A DNA stretch of 64,000 nt, taken from contig NZ_LDUG01000011.1 of assembly GCF_001530125.1 (NCBI RefSeq), positions 1 to 64,000 on the forward strand. The letters run 5' to 3'. Shown in pieces: positions 1 through 8,738 of this stretch. The position numbers and the translations under genes were made by a program. Positions within the stretch are counted from its first letter, which is position 1, and every line of letters begins with the position of its first letter. Origin of the DNA: Thiobacillus denitrificans. Lineage in GTDB: Bacteria; Pseudomonadota; Gammaproteobacteria; Burkholderiales; Thiobacillaceae. The notes beneath the pieces were generated by a model. The model searched no databases and was not told the DNA's origin. It worked only from the letters and a program-made list of their open reading frames with translations.

Positions 1-4
1 GGCT

Positions 5-352
5 TTAGCTGCTGCCCCAGGGGTGTATGAGCTGCACCGTCTGGCCGTCGTCCAGCAGCAATGACTGCTCCACGGTTCGTGCCAGGTAAAGCGTGTCCGC
101 GAGCCTGTAGATACTTTTCACGCGCAGGAATTCGCTTCTGCTCTGGGGCTCGCATTCCGCCGCGAGTACTGCCGTGATGTAGAGGTGGGGGCCGAGCTTG
201 CCGGCTGCAGCATCGAGGACGATGGCCCGGATCGATGCATCGGCACGCCAGCGGCCTCCCTCCCTGGGCTCGGCGAGTTCGACCAGGTACCAGGGATCGA
301 CTGTGGTGCCGACGTCGAGTTCCATGGCGGACGCAGCGCTGTGCTGGCTCAT
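5..352 (-). CDS. hypothetical protein of integrated element
   Basis: A complete 115-residue reading frame with no motif I recognise. It has no signal peptide or membrane segment. Its ATG overlaps the TGA of the integrase gene (ATGA), so the two genes are translationally linked and probably belong to the same integrated element, which runs off the left edge of the window. Composition is that of a soluble acidic protein. Function unknown. Confidence 0.55.
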   Translation of the reverse strand: MSQHSAASAMELDVGTTVDPWYLVELAEPREGGRWRADASIRAIVLDAAAGKLGPHLYITAVLAAECEPQSRSEFLRVKSIYRLADTLYLARTVEQSLLLDDGQTVQLIHPWGSS

Positions 353-1533
353 GGCGCACTCCTCGCAGCAGGCTGCTGGCCCTGCGCGCTGGCATCGCAG
401 GCCGGCGTGGCTGCCTCGGGGTCGTCGGACAGCAGATAACGTGACAGGGGGCGGACGGGCTTGCGCGCGCTGCGCTTCAACCTGTCAAACAACGGGTCGC
501 CCGATGTTGCGTCGTCCATCGCTGACAGCGCGTCCCCGGTCGTCGTGCTGATGTAGCGGCTGACCATCACGAGAGTGCGGTGACCGGTCACTTTTTGCAG
601 GAGGTGCGGGTTGGCCAGCAGCTTCGCCCAGCGCGTCGCCCCGTGGCGCCGGAGGTCGTGCAGACGCAGATTCTTGATGCCGAGACGCTCGACCAAACCT
701 TTCCAGAAAGATTCATACGCCGCCCGCTTGACCGGTATCAGCATTTCGCCTTCGCGCGGGCATTGTTCGAGGAGGACCAGCGTGTCGAGCGACAGCGGCA
801 CCTCGCGCCCGCCGCCGGCCTTGTCGCGGTCGAGATAGATGACCCGGGCATCGAGGTCGACATCGGACCAGCACACCCGGAACAACTCGCCCATGCGCAT
901 GGTGGTCGCGATCAAAAGCAGAAACGCGTTGAGGTAATGCGGCGAAGGCGCGGCGCGCAGGCCCGCGACCAGCTTCGCCTCTTCCTCAGGGGTGGGAACG
1001 CGTTTACGGTGCGGGCCGGGCTGGGGCTTTGCCGCGGCGACGGTCGGGTTGGCCAGGAAGTGCCACCGCAGCTTGCGGATGGCGTAGTTGAATGCGCCGG
1101 CGATCGAGGCGAAGTACAACCGGCGCGTGTCGTCCGTCAACGGCTTGCCGGTAGGGCCGGCGACCTTGAACGCCGTCATCAGTTGATCGACGTCGTCGGG
1201 AAGCACTTCGAGCAGGGGTTTTTGCGACCAGGGCAGTCCCGCCAGCCGCAGCTGACGGGAGCTTTCCTGGCGCACGCCGAGCATCTCTGACATGCCGTTT
1301 TCCGCGTACTCGCGGAAAAGGTCGGCCACGCTCATGCGCCGGGCCTTTTCGTAGCCGCCGACGCTGTCGGCGATCAACTCGCCGCGCTTGAGGGTGAGCC
1401 AAATTTTGGCTTCTGTTTTGGTCGGAAAGGTTTTCGACAGCTTGACGCCGTCGACGCAGGTACGCGCCTGCCAGCCTGTGCCGTGTTTGCGGACGTTATC
1501 GACGCTGCGATTTTTTGGGGTAGTAATAGCCAT
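349..1533 (-). CDS. tyrosine-type site-specific integrase
   Basis: A 394-residue phage/island integrase that would catalyse integration and excision through a covalent 3'-phosphotyrosine. The C-terminal catalytic domain shows Arg213 (TTMRMGELF), a Lys near 238, the HDLRRHGA box (His292, Arg295), the VTGH motif (His318) and the nucleophile Tyr327 in SRYIS. Residues 1-60 resemble an AP2-like arm-binding region and about 65-160 a core-binding SAM-like domain. It starts at ATG with AGGAG just upstream, a site buried in a hairpin. It lies 160 bp from the 3' end of tRNA-Asn and reads away from it, the usual arrangement for an element inserted at a tRNA. About 40 low-complexity residues follow the catalytic Tyr. 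Confidence 0.93.
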   Translation of the reverse strand: MAITTPKNRSVDNVRKHGTGWQARTCVDGVKLSKTFPTKTEAKIWLTLKRGELIADSVGGYEKARRMSVADLFREYAENGMSEMLGVRQESSRQLRLAGLPWSQKPLLEVLPDDVDQLMTAFKVAGPTGKPLTDDTRRLYFASIAGAFNYAIRKLRWHFLANPTVAAAKPQPGPHRKRVPTPEEEAKLVAGLRAAPSPHYLNAFLLLIATTMRMGELFRVCWSDVDLDARVIYLDRDKAGGGREVPLSLDTLVLLEQCPREGEMLIPVKRAAYESFWKGLVERLGIKNLRLHDLRRHGATRWAKLLANPHLLQKVTGHRTLVMVSRYISTTTGDALSAMDDATSGDPLFDRLKRSARKPVRPLSRYLLSDDPEAATPACDASAQGQQPAARSAP

Positions 1534-1536
1534 GGT

Positions 1537-1556
1537 GACTCCTAGTGGTTGGAGTC
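1537..1556 (-). promoter_or_regulatory. hairpin over integrase ribosome-binding site
   Basis: GACTCC (1537-1542) and GGAGTC (1551-1556) form a perfect 6-bp stem with an 8-base loop directly before the integrase ATG. On the coding strand the AGGAG Shine-Dalgarno lies in the stem arm nearest the start codon. If the mRNA folds this way, initiation would be reduced. That effect is inference. Confidence 0.5.
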
Positions 1557-1606
1557 AGGGTGTAGGCAGTGAATTTATCTGTTATCCACGCAGGGATCCG
1601 GCCGGG

Positions 1607-1647
1607 TTGGCCAGCATCTCTGGAGCGAGTTGGCCAGGAATTGGCCA
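1607..1647. repeat. three TTGGCCA repeats next to integrase
   Basis: TTGGCCA occurs at 1607-1613, 1630-1636 and 1641-1647, between the integrase start and the tRNA. The core TGGCCA is self-complementary. Repeated short sites here are typical of integrase arm sites or of excisionase/repressor binding sites in attL or attR regions. No biochemical assignment can be made from sequence alone. Confidence 0.45.
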
Positions 1648-1694
1648 AAGGCGAGGGTGAAACGGAGCCAGCCTGGGCTAACTCCTTGAATTTG

Positions 1695-1770
1695 TGGCTC
1701 CCCGACCTGGGCTCGAACCAGGGACCTGCGGATTAACAGTCCGTCGCTCTACCAACTGAGCTATCGGGGA
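1695..1770 (-). tRNA. tRNA-Asn (GTT)
   Basis: A 76-base tRNA including an encoded CCA end. The acceptor strands TCCCCGA and TCGGGGA pair, the D-arm reads AGCTCAGTTGGTAGAGC, the anticodon loop is CTGTTAA (anticodon GTT), and the T-arm contains GGTTCGAGCC. Its 3' end faces the integrase gene, making it the likely attachment site of the element to the left. Confidence 0.97.
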
Positions 1771-1825
1771 ATAGGAGAGCGCGCATTCTAGAGTCGGCGG
1801 CCTTTTCGGTCAAGCCTTATAGCGG

Positions 1826-3061
1826 TTAACCGTCGCTTTCTACCTGCAATTCGGGGACGTGGCTGAAGGCGATGCGCATCGGCGCCGAACCGCGGCCGCT
1901 GTGGGCGCCGCCGAAGTACAGGGAATTGGGGCCGTAGCGCTGGTTGATCTGGTCAAGCACGCTGTTGAGACCTTCGTGCTGGTCGTCGGGGTCGAACAGG
2001 TCGCGCGTGATCTGGCTGTGCTCGGCGAGGTGGAGCAGGGTGACGCCGACCTTGAGGATGGGGGCGGGGTCGGGTGGGCGGCGCTGCCACAGTTGGGCCA
2101 GCACCGGGTTGAACTTGAAGGTGTCGGCGTGTGGCGAGAAGCGGGCCTGGTCGGACCAGTGGGCGGGTCCGTTGCCGCGTTGCAGATAGGTGAGGTGCAG
2201 GCTCAGTCCGCCGGCGCAGTAGCCGTAATGGCGCAGCCGCATCGCGGCCTTGTGGAGCAGGCGGTAAAGCACCGCCAGGGCAGATCCGGGGTCGCGCAGG
2301 TCGGGCGCGAGCACGTGCGAATGGCCGACGCTGGCACGCTGGGTGGGAGCGGATTCCACCCCTTCGCCGCGCAGCTTGGCGTAGAAGCGCTCGCCTTCGA
2401 TGCCGCCCCAGGCCTGGCGCAGGGTGTTTTTGCTGGCGGCGCAGAGTTGTTCGACGCTGTGAATGCCAAGCCGGTTGAGGCGCGGTTCCATGGCGCGGCC
2501 GATGCCGGTGAGGGCGCCGAGCTTGAGGCCGTACAGGCGCTGCGGCAACTCGTTCTGGCGGATCACGACCAGCCCGTCCGGCTTCTGCATGTTCGACGCG
2601 GTTTTGGCGAGGAAGCGGTTGGGCGCAATGCCGACCGAGCTGTGCAGCACCTCGCCCACCTGGTCGTAGATCGCCCGCTTGATCTGTTGCCCCAGGGCGA
2701 TGGCGTTGGTTTCACCGCGGTCGCTTCCCATCAACTCGCAGGCCATTTCGTCGATCGACAGCACGGCGCCGACGGGGGTGCACGATTCGACCGCGGCGAC
2801 GATGCGATGGTGGATTTCCACGTAGGCGGCAGGGCGCGCCTGGACGAAGACGATGTCCTTGCACAGTTTGCGGGCTTGCCACACTGGGGTGCCGGTACGG
2901 ACACCGAAGCGCTTGGCGTCGATGCTGGCGGCGATGCAGCAGGTGGTGTCGGCCATCACCGGCAACACGCCGACCGGCTTGCCGCGCAGTTCGGGGCGCA
3001 GCTGCTGCTCGACCGACGCGAAGTAGGAATTGAGATCGACGTAAAGTGAATGCAATGACAT
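1826..3061 (-). CDS. Y-family DNA polymerase (DinB/UmuC-like)
   Basis: A 411-residue translesion polymerase. The palm motif YVDLNSYFASVEQ supplies Asp9, and SIDEMACEL supplies Asp104-Glu105, the catalytic metal ligands, so it should be active, unlike ImuB-type paralogues that lack them. A helix-hairpin-helix thumb (about 180-230, LTGIGRAMEPRLNRLGI) is followed by a little-finger domain. The length is longer than E. coli DinB (351) and near UmuC (422). The far C-terminus has no obvious beta-clamp motif. No lexA, umuD or imuA lies beside it. It stands alone between tRNA-Asn and the BrkB-type gene. Assignment to DinB rather than UmuC is uncertain. Confidence 0.88.
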   Translation of the reverse strand: MSLHSLYVDLNSYFASVEQQLRPELRGKPVGVLPVMADTTCCIAASIDAKRFGVRTGTPVWQARKLCKDIVFVQARPAAYVEIHHRIVAAVESCTPVGAVLSIDEMACELMGSDRGETNAIALGQQIKRAIYDQVGEVLHSSVGIAPNRFLAKTASNMQKPDGLVVIRQNELPQRLYGLKLGALTGIGRAMEPRLNRLGIHSVEQLCAASKNTLRQAWGGIEGERFYAKLRGEGVESAPTQRASVGHSHVLAPDLRDPGSALAVLYRLLHKAAMRLRHYGYCAGGLSLHLTYLQRGNGPAHWSDQARFSPHADTFKFNPVLAQLWQRRPPDPAPILKVGVTLLHLAEHSQITRDLFDPDDQHEGLNSVLDQINQRYGPNSLYFGGAHSGRGSAPMRIAFSHVPELQVESDG

Positions 3062-3094
3062 GGCGTTCCCCGGATACTGCTCAGACTGTGAGAT

Positions 3095-4375
3095 TCAGCC
3101 CGGGTTCGCCAGATTCATCCGTTCCAGCCGCTGGCACAGGGTGTCGATGATGCGGCGCGACAGCGGGGCGGAATGGCGCATTAGCTCTTCCATGATCTGC
3201 GGCGGCAGCGCCAGCACGGTGATTTCGGTCTCGGCCACCACCGTGGCGGTGCGTTTCTCGTTCAGCAGATAGGCCATTTCGCCGAACAGCTGGCCTTCGT
3301 TGAGTTCGCCCAGGTGACGCGGGCCGTCGGGGGTGTTCTTGTAGACCCTGGCGCGGCCGGCGTGGAGGAAATAAGCGGTTCGCGAGTCGTCGCCTTCCTC
3401 GATCAGCGTATGGCCGGCGGGGAGGACCTGGCCGTATATTTCCAGCAGGCGCTGGATGTCGCCGAAGATATAGGCCTCGACTTTGCCGGTGCCTTTGCCG
3501 CTGCCGGCGAGAAACAGCTTTTCCAGCGCGGTGATGTCGGCCTTGCCGTAGGAATACAAGGCCTGGGCCCACAGATACAGCAGAAGAAAGGAAAAATAGG
3601 CGCCGATCAGCACGAAGACCACGCCGCCAAGCGCGCCGTACAGGCTGTTGTAATTCTCCAGCTTGAAAAATGTGCTGAAGAGCATGAGCAGCAATCCCAG
3701 ACTCATGCTGGCGCCGAGTGCAAACGCCGCGGCGACGCGTGCGCTCGCACGTCGCCGTGGCAGCCGCCAGTAGGCGGCGAACAGCAGCGTCCACACCATG
3801 GCAAAGGCGAACAGCGAGTTGAGCGCCTGCAACACCTGGGCATTGCCGGTGCCGATGAAGTTGTTCTGCGCCAGAAAGCTCAGCGTCACCTGCGCCAGTG
3901 CGGCTATCCCCATCAACAGAAACAGCACTGGCAGGATGATCAGCGGCAATACCCACGACACCACCAGATTGCGTTTGCTCGGGCTGGGAAAGATGATGCC
4001 GAACGCACCCTGTACCGCGTTGACCAGCCAGCGCGACGACAGCACCAGGGTAAGCAGGCCGACGCCGCTTGCGGCCAGCTGGGTCTGGCGCGCGATGAAG
4101 CCCAGCGCGGCGAGGTTTTCCAGCTGCATCTGGTCGTAGAGCGCGGCCATCAGGATGGTGGCGGGCACCGAGTCTGCGGCGATGCTGCCCAGCAGCTGCA
4201 GGGCGTAGCTCAGCAGCAGCAGCAGCGGGGTGGCCGATAGCAGGAAATAAAACGCCGTCGCGGCGGCATGGTTTTGCAGGCCGTTCTGGCCGAACAGACG
4301 CAGGGTGGTGTAGGCAAGCTGAAGCAGCCAGCCGAGCGTGCCGCGCGTGGGGGGCAGGGCGAGATTTCGAAACAT
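3095..4375 (-). CDS. YihY/BrkB-family membrane protein with C-terminal cyclic-nucleotide-binding domain
   Basis: A 426-residue fusion. Residues about 1-290 form a YihY/BrkB inner-membrane domain with about six hydrophobic helices, including stretches near 40-65, 100-125, 135-165, 185-205, 215-240 and 250-275. Residues about 305-420 form a CRP-type cyclic-nucleotide-binding fold; the phosphate-binding cassette is visible as FGEMAYLLNEKRTATV. Plain YihY proteins end after the membrane part at about 290 residues. The attached sensor suggests that a nucleotide or similar small ligand controls the membrane protein. What YihY proteins transport, if anything, is not settled. ATG start; the gene stands alone with short spacers. 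Confidence 0.85.
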   Translation of the reverse strand: MFRNLALPPTRGTLGWLLQLAYTTLRLFGQNGLQNHAAATAFYFLLSATPLLLLLSYALQLLGSIAADSVPATILMAALYDQMQLENLAALGFIARQTQLAASGVGLLTLVLSSRWLVNAVQGAFGIIFPSPSKRNLVVSWVLPLIILPVLFLLMGIAALAQVTLSFLAQNNFIGTGNAQVLQALNSLFAFAMVWTLLFAAYWRLPRRRASARVAAAFALGASMSLGLLLMLFSTFFKLENYNSLYGALGGVVFVLIGAYFSFLLLYLWAQALYSYGKADITALEKLFLAGSGKGTGKVEAYIFGDIQRLLEIYGQVLPAGHTLIEEGDDSRTAYFLHAGRARVYKNTPDGPRHLGELNEGQLFGEMAYLLNEKRTATVVAETEITVLALPPQIMEELMRHSAPLSRRIIDTLCQRLERMNLANPG

Positions 4376-4418
4376 GGCGCTAGCCTACCCTACCTGCGCC
4401 CGGGCGGTGAGATCCGCC

Positions 4419-5612
4419 TCAGGCCAGCGCGGCGGTGATGCGGGCGATGGCTTTTTCCAGATTGGCCTGCGAGGTGGCGAACGACAGGCGGATGTGGCCT
4501 TCGGCGCCGAAGGCTGAGCCGGGAACGACGGCGACGTCGGCGGATTCAAGCAGGTATTCGGAAAACGCGATGTCGGTCGGTTCCTCGATGATGTCGCGCG
4601 CCAGCAGGGTCATGATGGCGGGGCGCACGTCGGGGAAGGCGTAAAAGGCGCCGCCGCTGTCGACGCAGTGAAAGCCGGGGATGGCATTCAGCGCGTCGAC
4701 GACATAGCGGTGGCGCGTCTTGAAGGCGTCGAGCATGGGGGTGATGCAGCCCTGGTCGCCGTTCAACGCGGCTTCGGCGGCCATCTGCGAGATCGAGGCA
4801 GCGTTGGAAGTGGACTGCGACTGCACGTTGGTCATCGCGCGCAGGATGGCTTCGGGGCCGGCCGCGTAGCCGATGCGCCAGCCGGTCATCGAATAGGCTT
4901 TCGACACGCCGTTCAGCACCAGGGTGCGGTCGTACAGGTCGGGGCAGACGTTGAGGATGTTGACGAAGGGCACATCGTTCAGCCGGATGTGCTCGTACAT
5001 GTCGTCGGATGCGATCAGCACGCGCGGGTGGCGGCGCAGCACTTCGCCGAGTGCCGCCAGCTCGGCGCCGGTGTAGATCGCGCCGGTGGGGTTGGACGGG
5101 CTGTTGATGACGAACAGGCGAGTCTTCGGCGTGATCGCCGCCTCCAGCTGCACCGGGGTGATCTTGAAGCCCTGCTCGATGCCCGCCTCGACGATCACCG
5201 GCTTGCCGTCGGCGAGGATGACGATGTCGGGATACGACACCCAGTAGGGCGCCGGGATGATGACCTCGTCGCCGGCGTTGATCACCGCCTGCGCCAGGTT
5301 GAAGAAGCTCTGCTTGCCGCCGCACGACACCAGGATCTGCTTGGGCGAGTAGTCGAGCCCGTTGTCGCGCTTGAACTTGGCAATGACCGCCGCCTTCAGG
5401 CTGGGGGTGCCGTCGACCGCTGTGTATTTGGTGAAACCCGCGTTGATCGCCGCGATCGCCGCGTCCTTGATATGCTGCGGCGTGTCGAAATCGGGTTCGC
5501 CGGCGCCGAGGCCGATGATGTCGCGGCCGCTCGCCTTGAGCGTGGCGGCACGGGCGGTGACGGCCAGAGTGGGGGAGGGCTTGATGGCCTGTACGCGGCG
5601 GGAGAGTTCCAC
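4419..5612 (-). CDS. class I aspartate/aromatic aminotransferase (PLP)
   Basis: A cytosolic PLP enzyme of the AspC/AspB Ib subgroup that moves amino groups between aspartate and 2-oxoglutarate. Visible are the N-terminal GLGAGEPDFDTP motif, SPSNPTGAIY, and the Schiff-base lysine in SKAYSMTGWRIGYAAGP (near 240), plus the C-terminal arginine in HIRLSFA. I chose the GTG at 5612 (397 residues) because AAGGA lies just upstream and the family begins at ELSRRVQ. An in-frame ATG at 5630 would add six residues that overlap this ribosome site. It stands alone; the spacer upstream is repeat-rich. Confidence 0.9.
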   Translation of the reverse strand: MELSRRVQAIKPSPTLAVTARAATLKASGRDIIGLGAGEPDFDTPQHIKDAAIAAINAGFTKYTAVDGTPSLKAAVIAKFKRDNGLDYSPKQILVSCGGKQSFFNLAQAVINAGDEVIIPAPYWVSYPDIVILADGKPVIVEAGIEQGFKITPVQLEAAITPKTRLFVINSPSNPTGAIYTGAELAALGEVLRRHPRVLIASDDMYEHIRLNDVPFVNILNVCPDLYDRTLVLNGVSKAYSMTGWRIGYAAGPEAILRAMTNVQSQSTSNAASISQMAAEAALNGDQGCITPMLDAFKTRHRYVVDALNAIPGFHCVDSGGAFYAFPDVRPAIMTLLARDIIEEPTDIAFSEYLLESADVAVVPGSAFGAEGHIRLSFATSQANLEKAIARITAALA

Positions 5613-5677
5613 AGTGGTTCCTTCATGCACCCGCGGTGGCGGAGTGCTACTATCAACGAGTTTTTGGCCGCGCGATT

Positions 5678-6147
5678 TTAACCCGAATGTTTCATGAATT
5701 CGCGTGATGATCGCGCAGGATTTTGTCCCCTCAAGGGGGGATGCCGCATCTGTAAGCGCTAAAGCGCTAACGGCTCCGCTATTTTGTAGGGGGCTTTTGT
5801 GAAGGGGCGGCGTAGTGATTCATACGCCCGACTGTGCGTGGTTGTTGCCGATTTATCGGCTTTACAACCACGGCCTACCCCCTGCGGGTGGAACAAAATT
5901 TCCATACGAAACAAAAGCACCCGCAAGGGGTACGCCGGATTCGTAAACGCTAAGGGGACGCTGAACAATTCATTTTTTGTCATTGCGAGCGCAGCGAAGC
6001 AATCCAGAAAGTCAGCGGAATCAACGAACTCTGGATCGCCACGGCCCTGCGGGCCTCGCGATGACGGAATAAATCAGCGCTTCCCTAAAGCGCAACGACT
6101 CCGCTGACCAGCGAGGGCCTGCGTATTTATGAAACATTCGGGTTAAC
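5678..6147. repeat. 434-bp spacer enclosed by a perfect 18-bp inverted repeat
   Basis: TTAACCCGAATGTTTCAT at 5678-5695 is the exact reverse complement of 6130-6147, which ends two bases before the uvrB start codon. The enclosed 434 bases hold no convincing gene; the short frames there have no homology I recognise. They do hold smaller repeats (GCGCTAAAGCGCTAA near 5756, related TAAACGCTAAGG near 5945, a palindromic repeat at 5980-6064). The layout resembles a non-autonomous mobile element or a cluster of nested repeats. No target duplication is clear. Confidence 0.6.
5980..6064. repeat. dispersed palindromic repeat (TCATTGCGAG... type)
   Basis: Begins TCATTGCGAGCGCAGCGAAG and ends with the imperfect complement GGGCCTCGCGATGA; CAATCCAG and CTGGATCG form the inner arms. 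This sequence type is a common dispersed intergenic repeat in proteobacterial genomes. It could fold into a long hairpin if transcribed. Confidence 0.65.
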
Positions 6148-6148
6148 T

Positions 6149-8175
<2,027 letters not shown>

Positions 8176-8179
<4 letters not shown>

Positions 8180-8670
8180 CGAAAGTACTTTTTGTCTGCA
8201 TGGGAAATATTTGTCGTTCGCCGATGGCGGAAGGCATGTTCCGCAAGGCCATTCGTGACGCCGGGCTGGACCGGCATGTGGAGGCGGATTCCGCCGGTAC
8301 CCATGCCTACCACGTCGGCTCGCCGCCCGATCCTCGCGCGCAGCAGGCGATTTCCCGGCGCGGGGCGGATATCAGCCAGTTGCGAGGGCGCAAGGTGGCG
8401 GACGAGGATTTCGAGCATTTCGATTACATCCTGGCGATGGATGGCGACAATTACAGCAAGCTGATCCAGCGCGCGCCGGCACACCATCACGGCAAGATCC
8501 GGCGGCTGCTGTCGTTCAGCCGCAAGTATCCCAATCTTGACGTGGTCGACCCGTATTACGGCGGCGCCCGGGGATTCGAGGAAAACCTCGACATGATCGA
8601 GGATGCGGTGCAGGGCCTGATCCGGGACATCAGCGGCGACAACCAGGTGAAAATGCGTTCAGGCCGCTGA
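8176..8670 (+). CDS. low-molecular-weight protein tyrosine phosphatase
   Basis: A 164-residue cytosolic phosphatase of the arsenate reductase-like LMW-PTP family. The P-loop is CMGNICRS with nucleophile Cys8 and Arg14, and the general-acid Asp is in VVDPYYGG (about 120). The start overlaps the uvrB stop by four bases, so the two are translationally coupled, though no shared function is evident. In capsule loci this family acts on tyrosine kinases, but no kinase or capsule gene is near. A strong terminator follows within 25 bases. Confidence 0.93.
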
Positions 8671-8693
8671 CCGCGCTGCTGTTCGCAGCAAAA

Positions 8694-8727
8694 ACAAGGG
8701 CCGCTTTTAGCGGCCCTTGTTTTTTTG
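8694..8727. terminator. bidirectional Rho-independent terminator
   Basis: ACAAGGGCCGC (8694-8704), loop TTTTA, GCGGCCCTTGT (8710-8720), then T-rich on the right and A-rich on the left. It lies between the convergent phosphatase gene and rne and should end transcription from both sides. Confidence 0.92.
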
Positions 8728-8738
8728 CAGCGCAGGTT

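Noticed and set aside
580..1290. Long plus-strand frame opposite the integrase gene
   Set aside because: Shadow of the integrase: Arg/Gln/His-rich composition and no start signals. The same holds for other long antisense frames, such as 1859-3049, 19872-20963 and 51965-53905.
2463..3061. ImuB identity for the Y-family polymerase
   Set aside because: ImuB lacks the catalytic acidic residues. Here Asp9, Asp104 and Glu105 are present, and no imuA or dnaE2 is adjacent.
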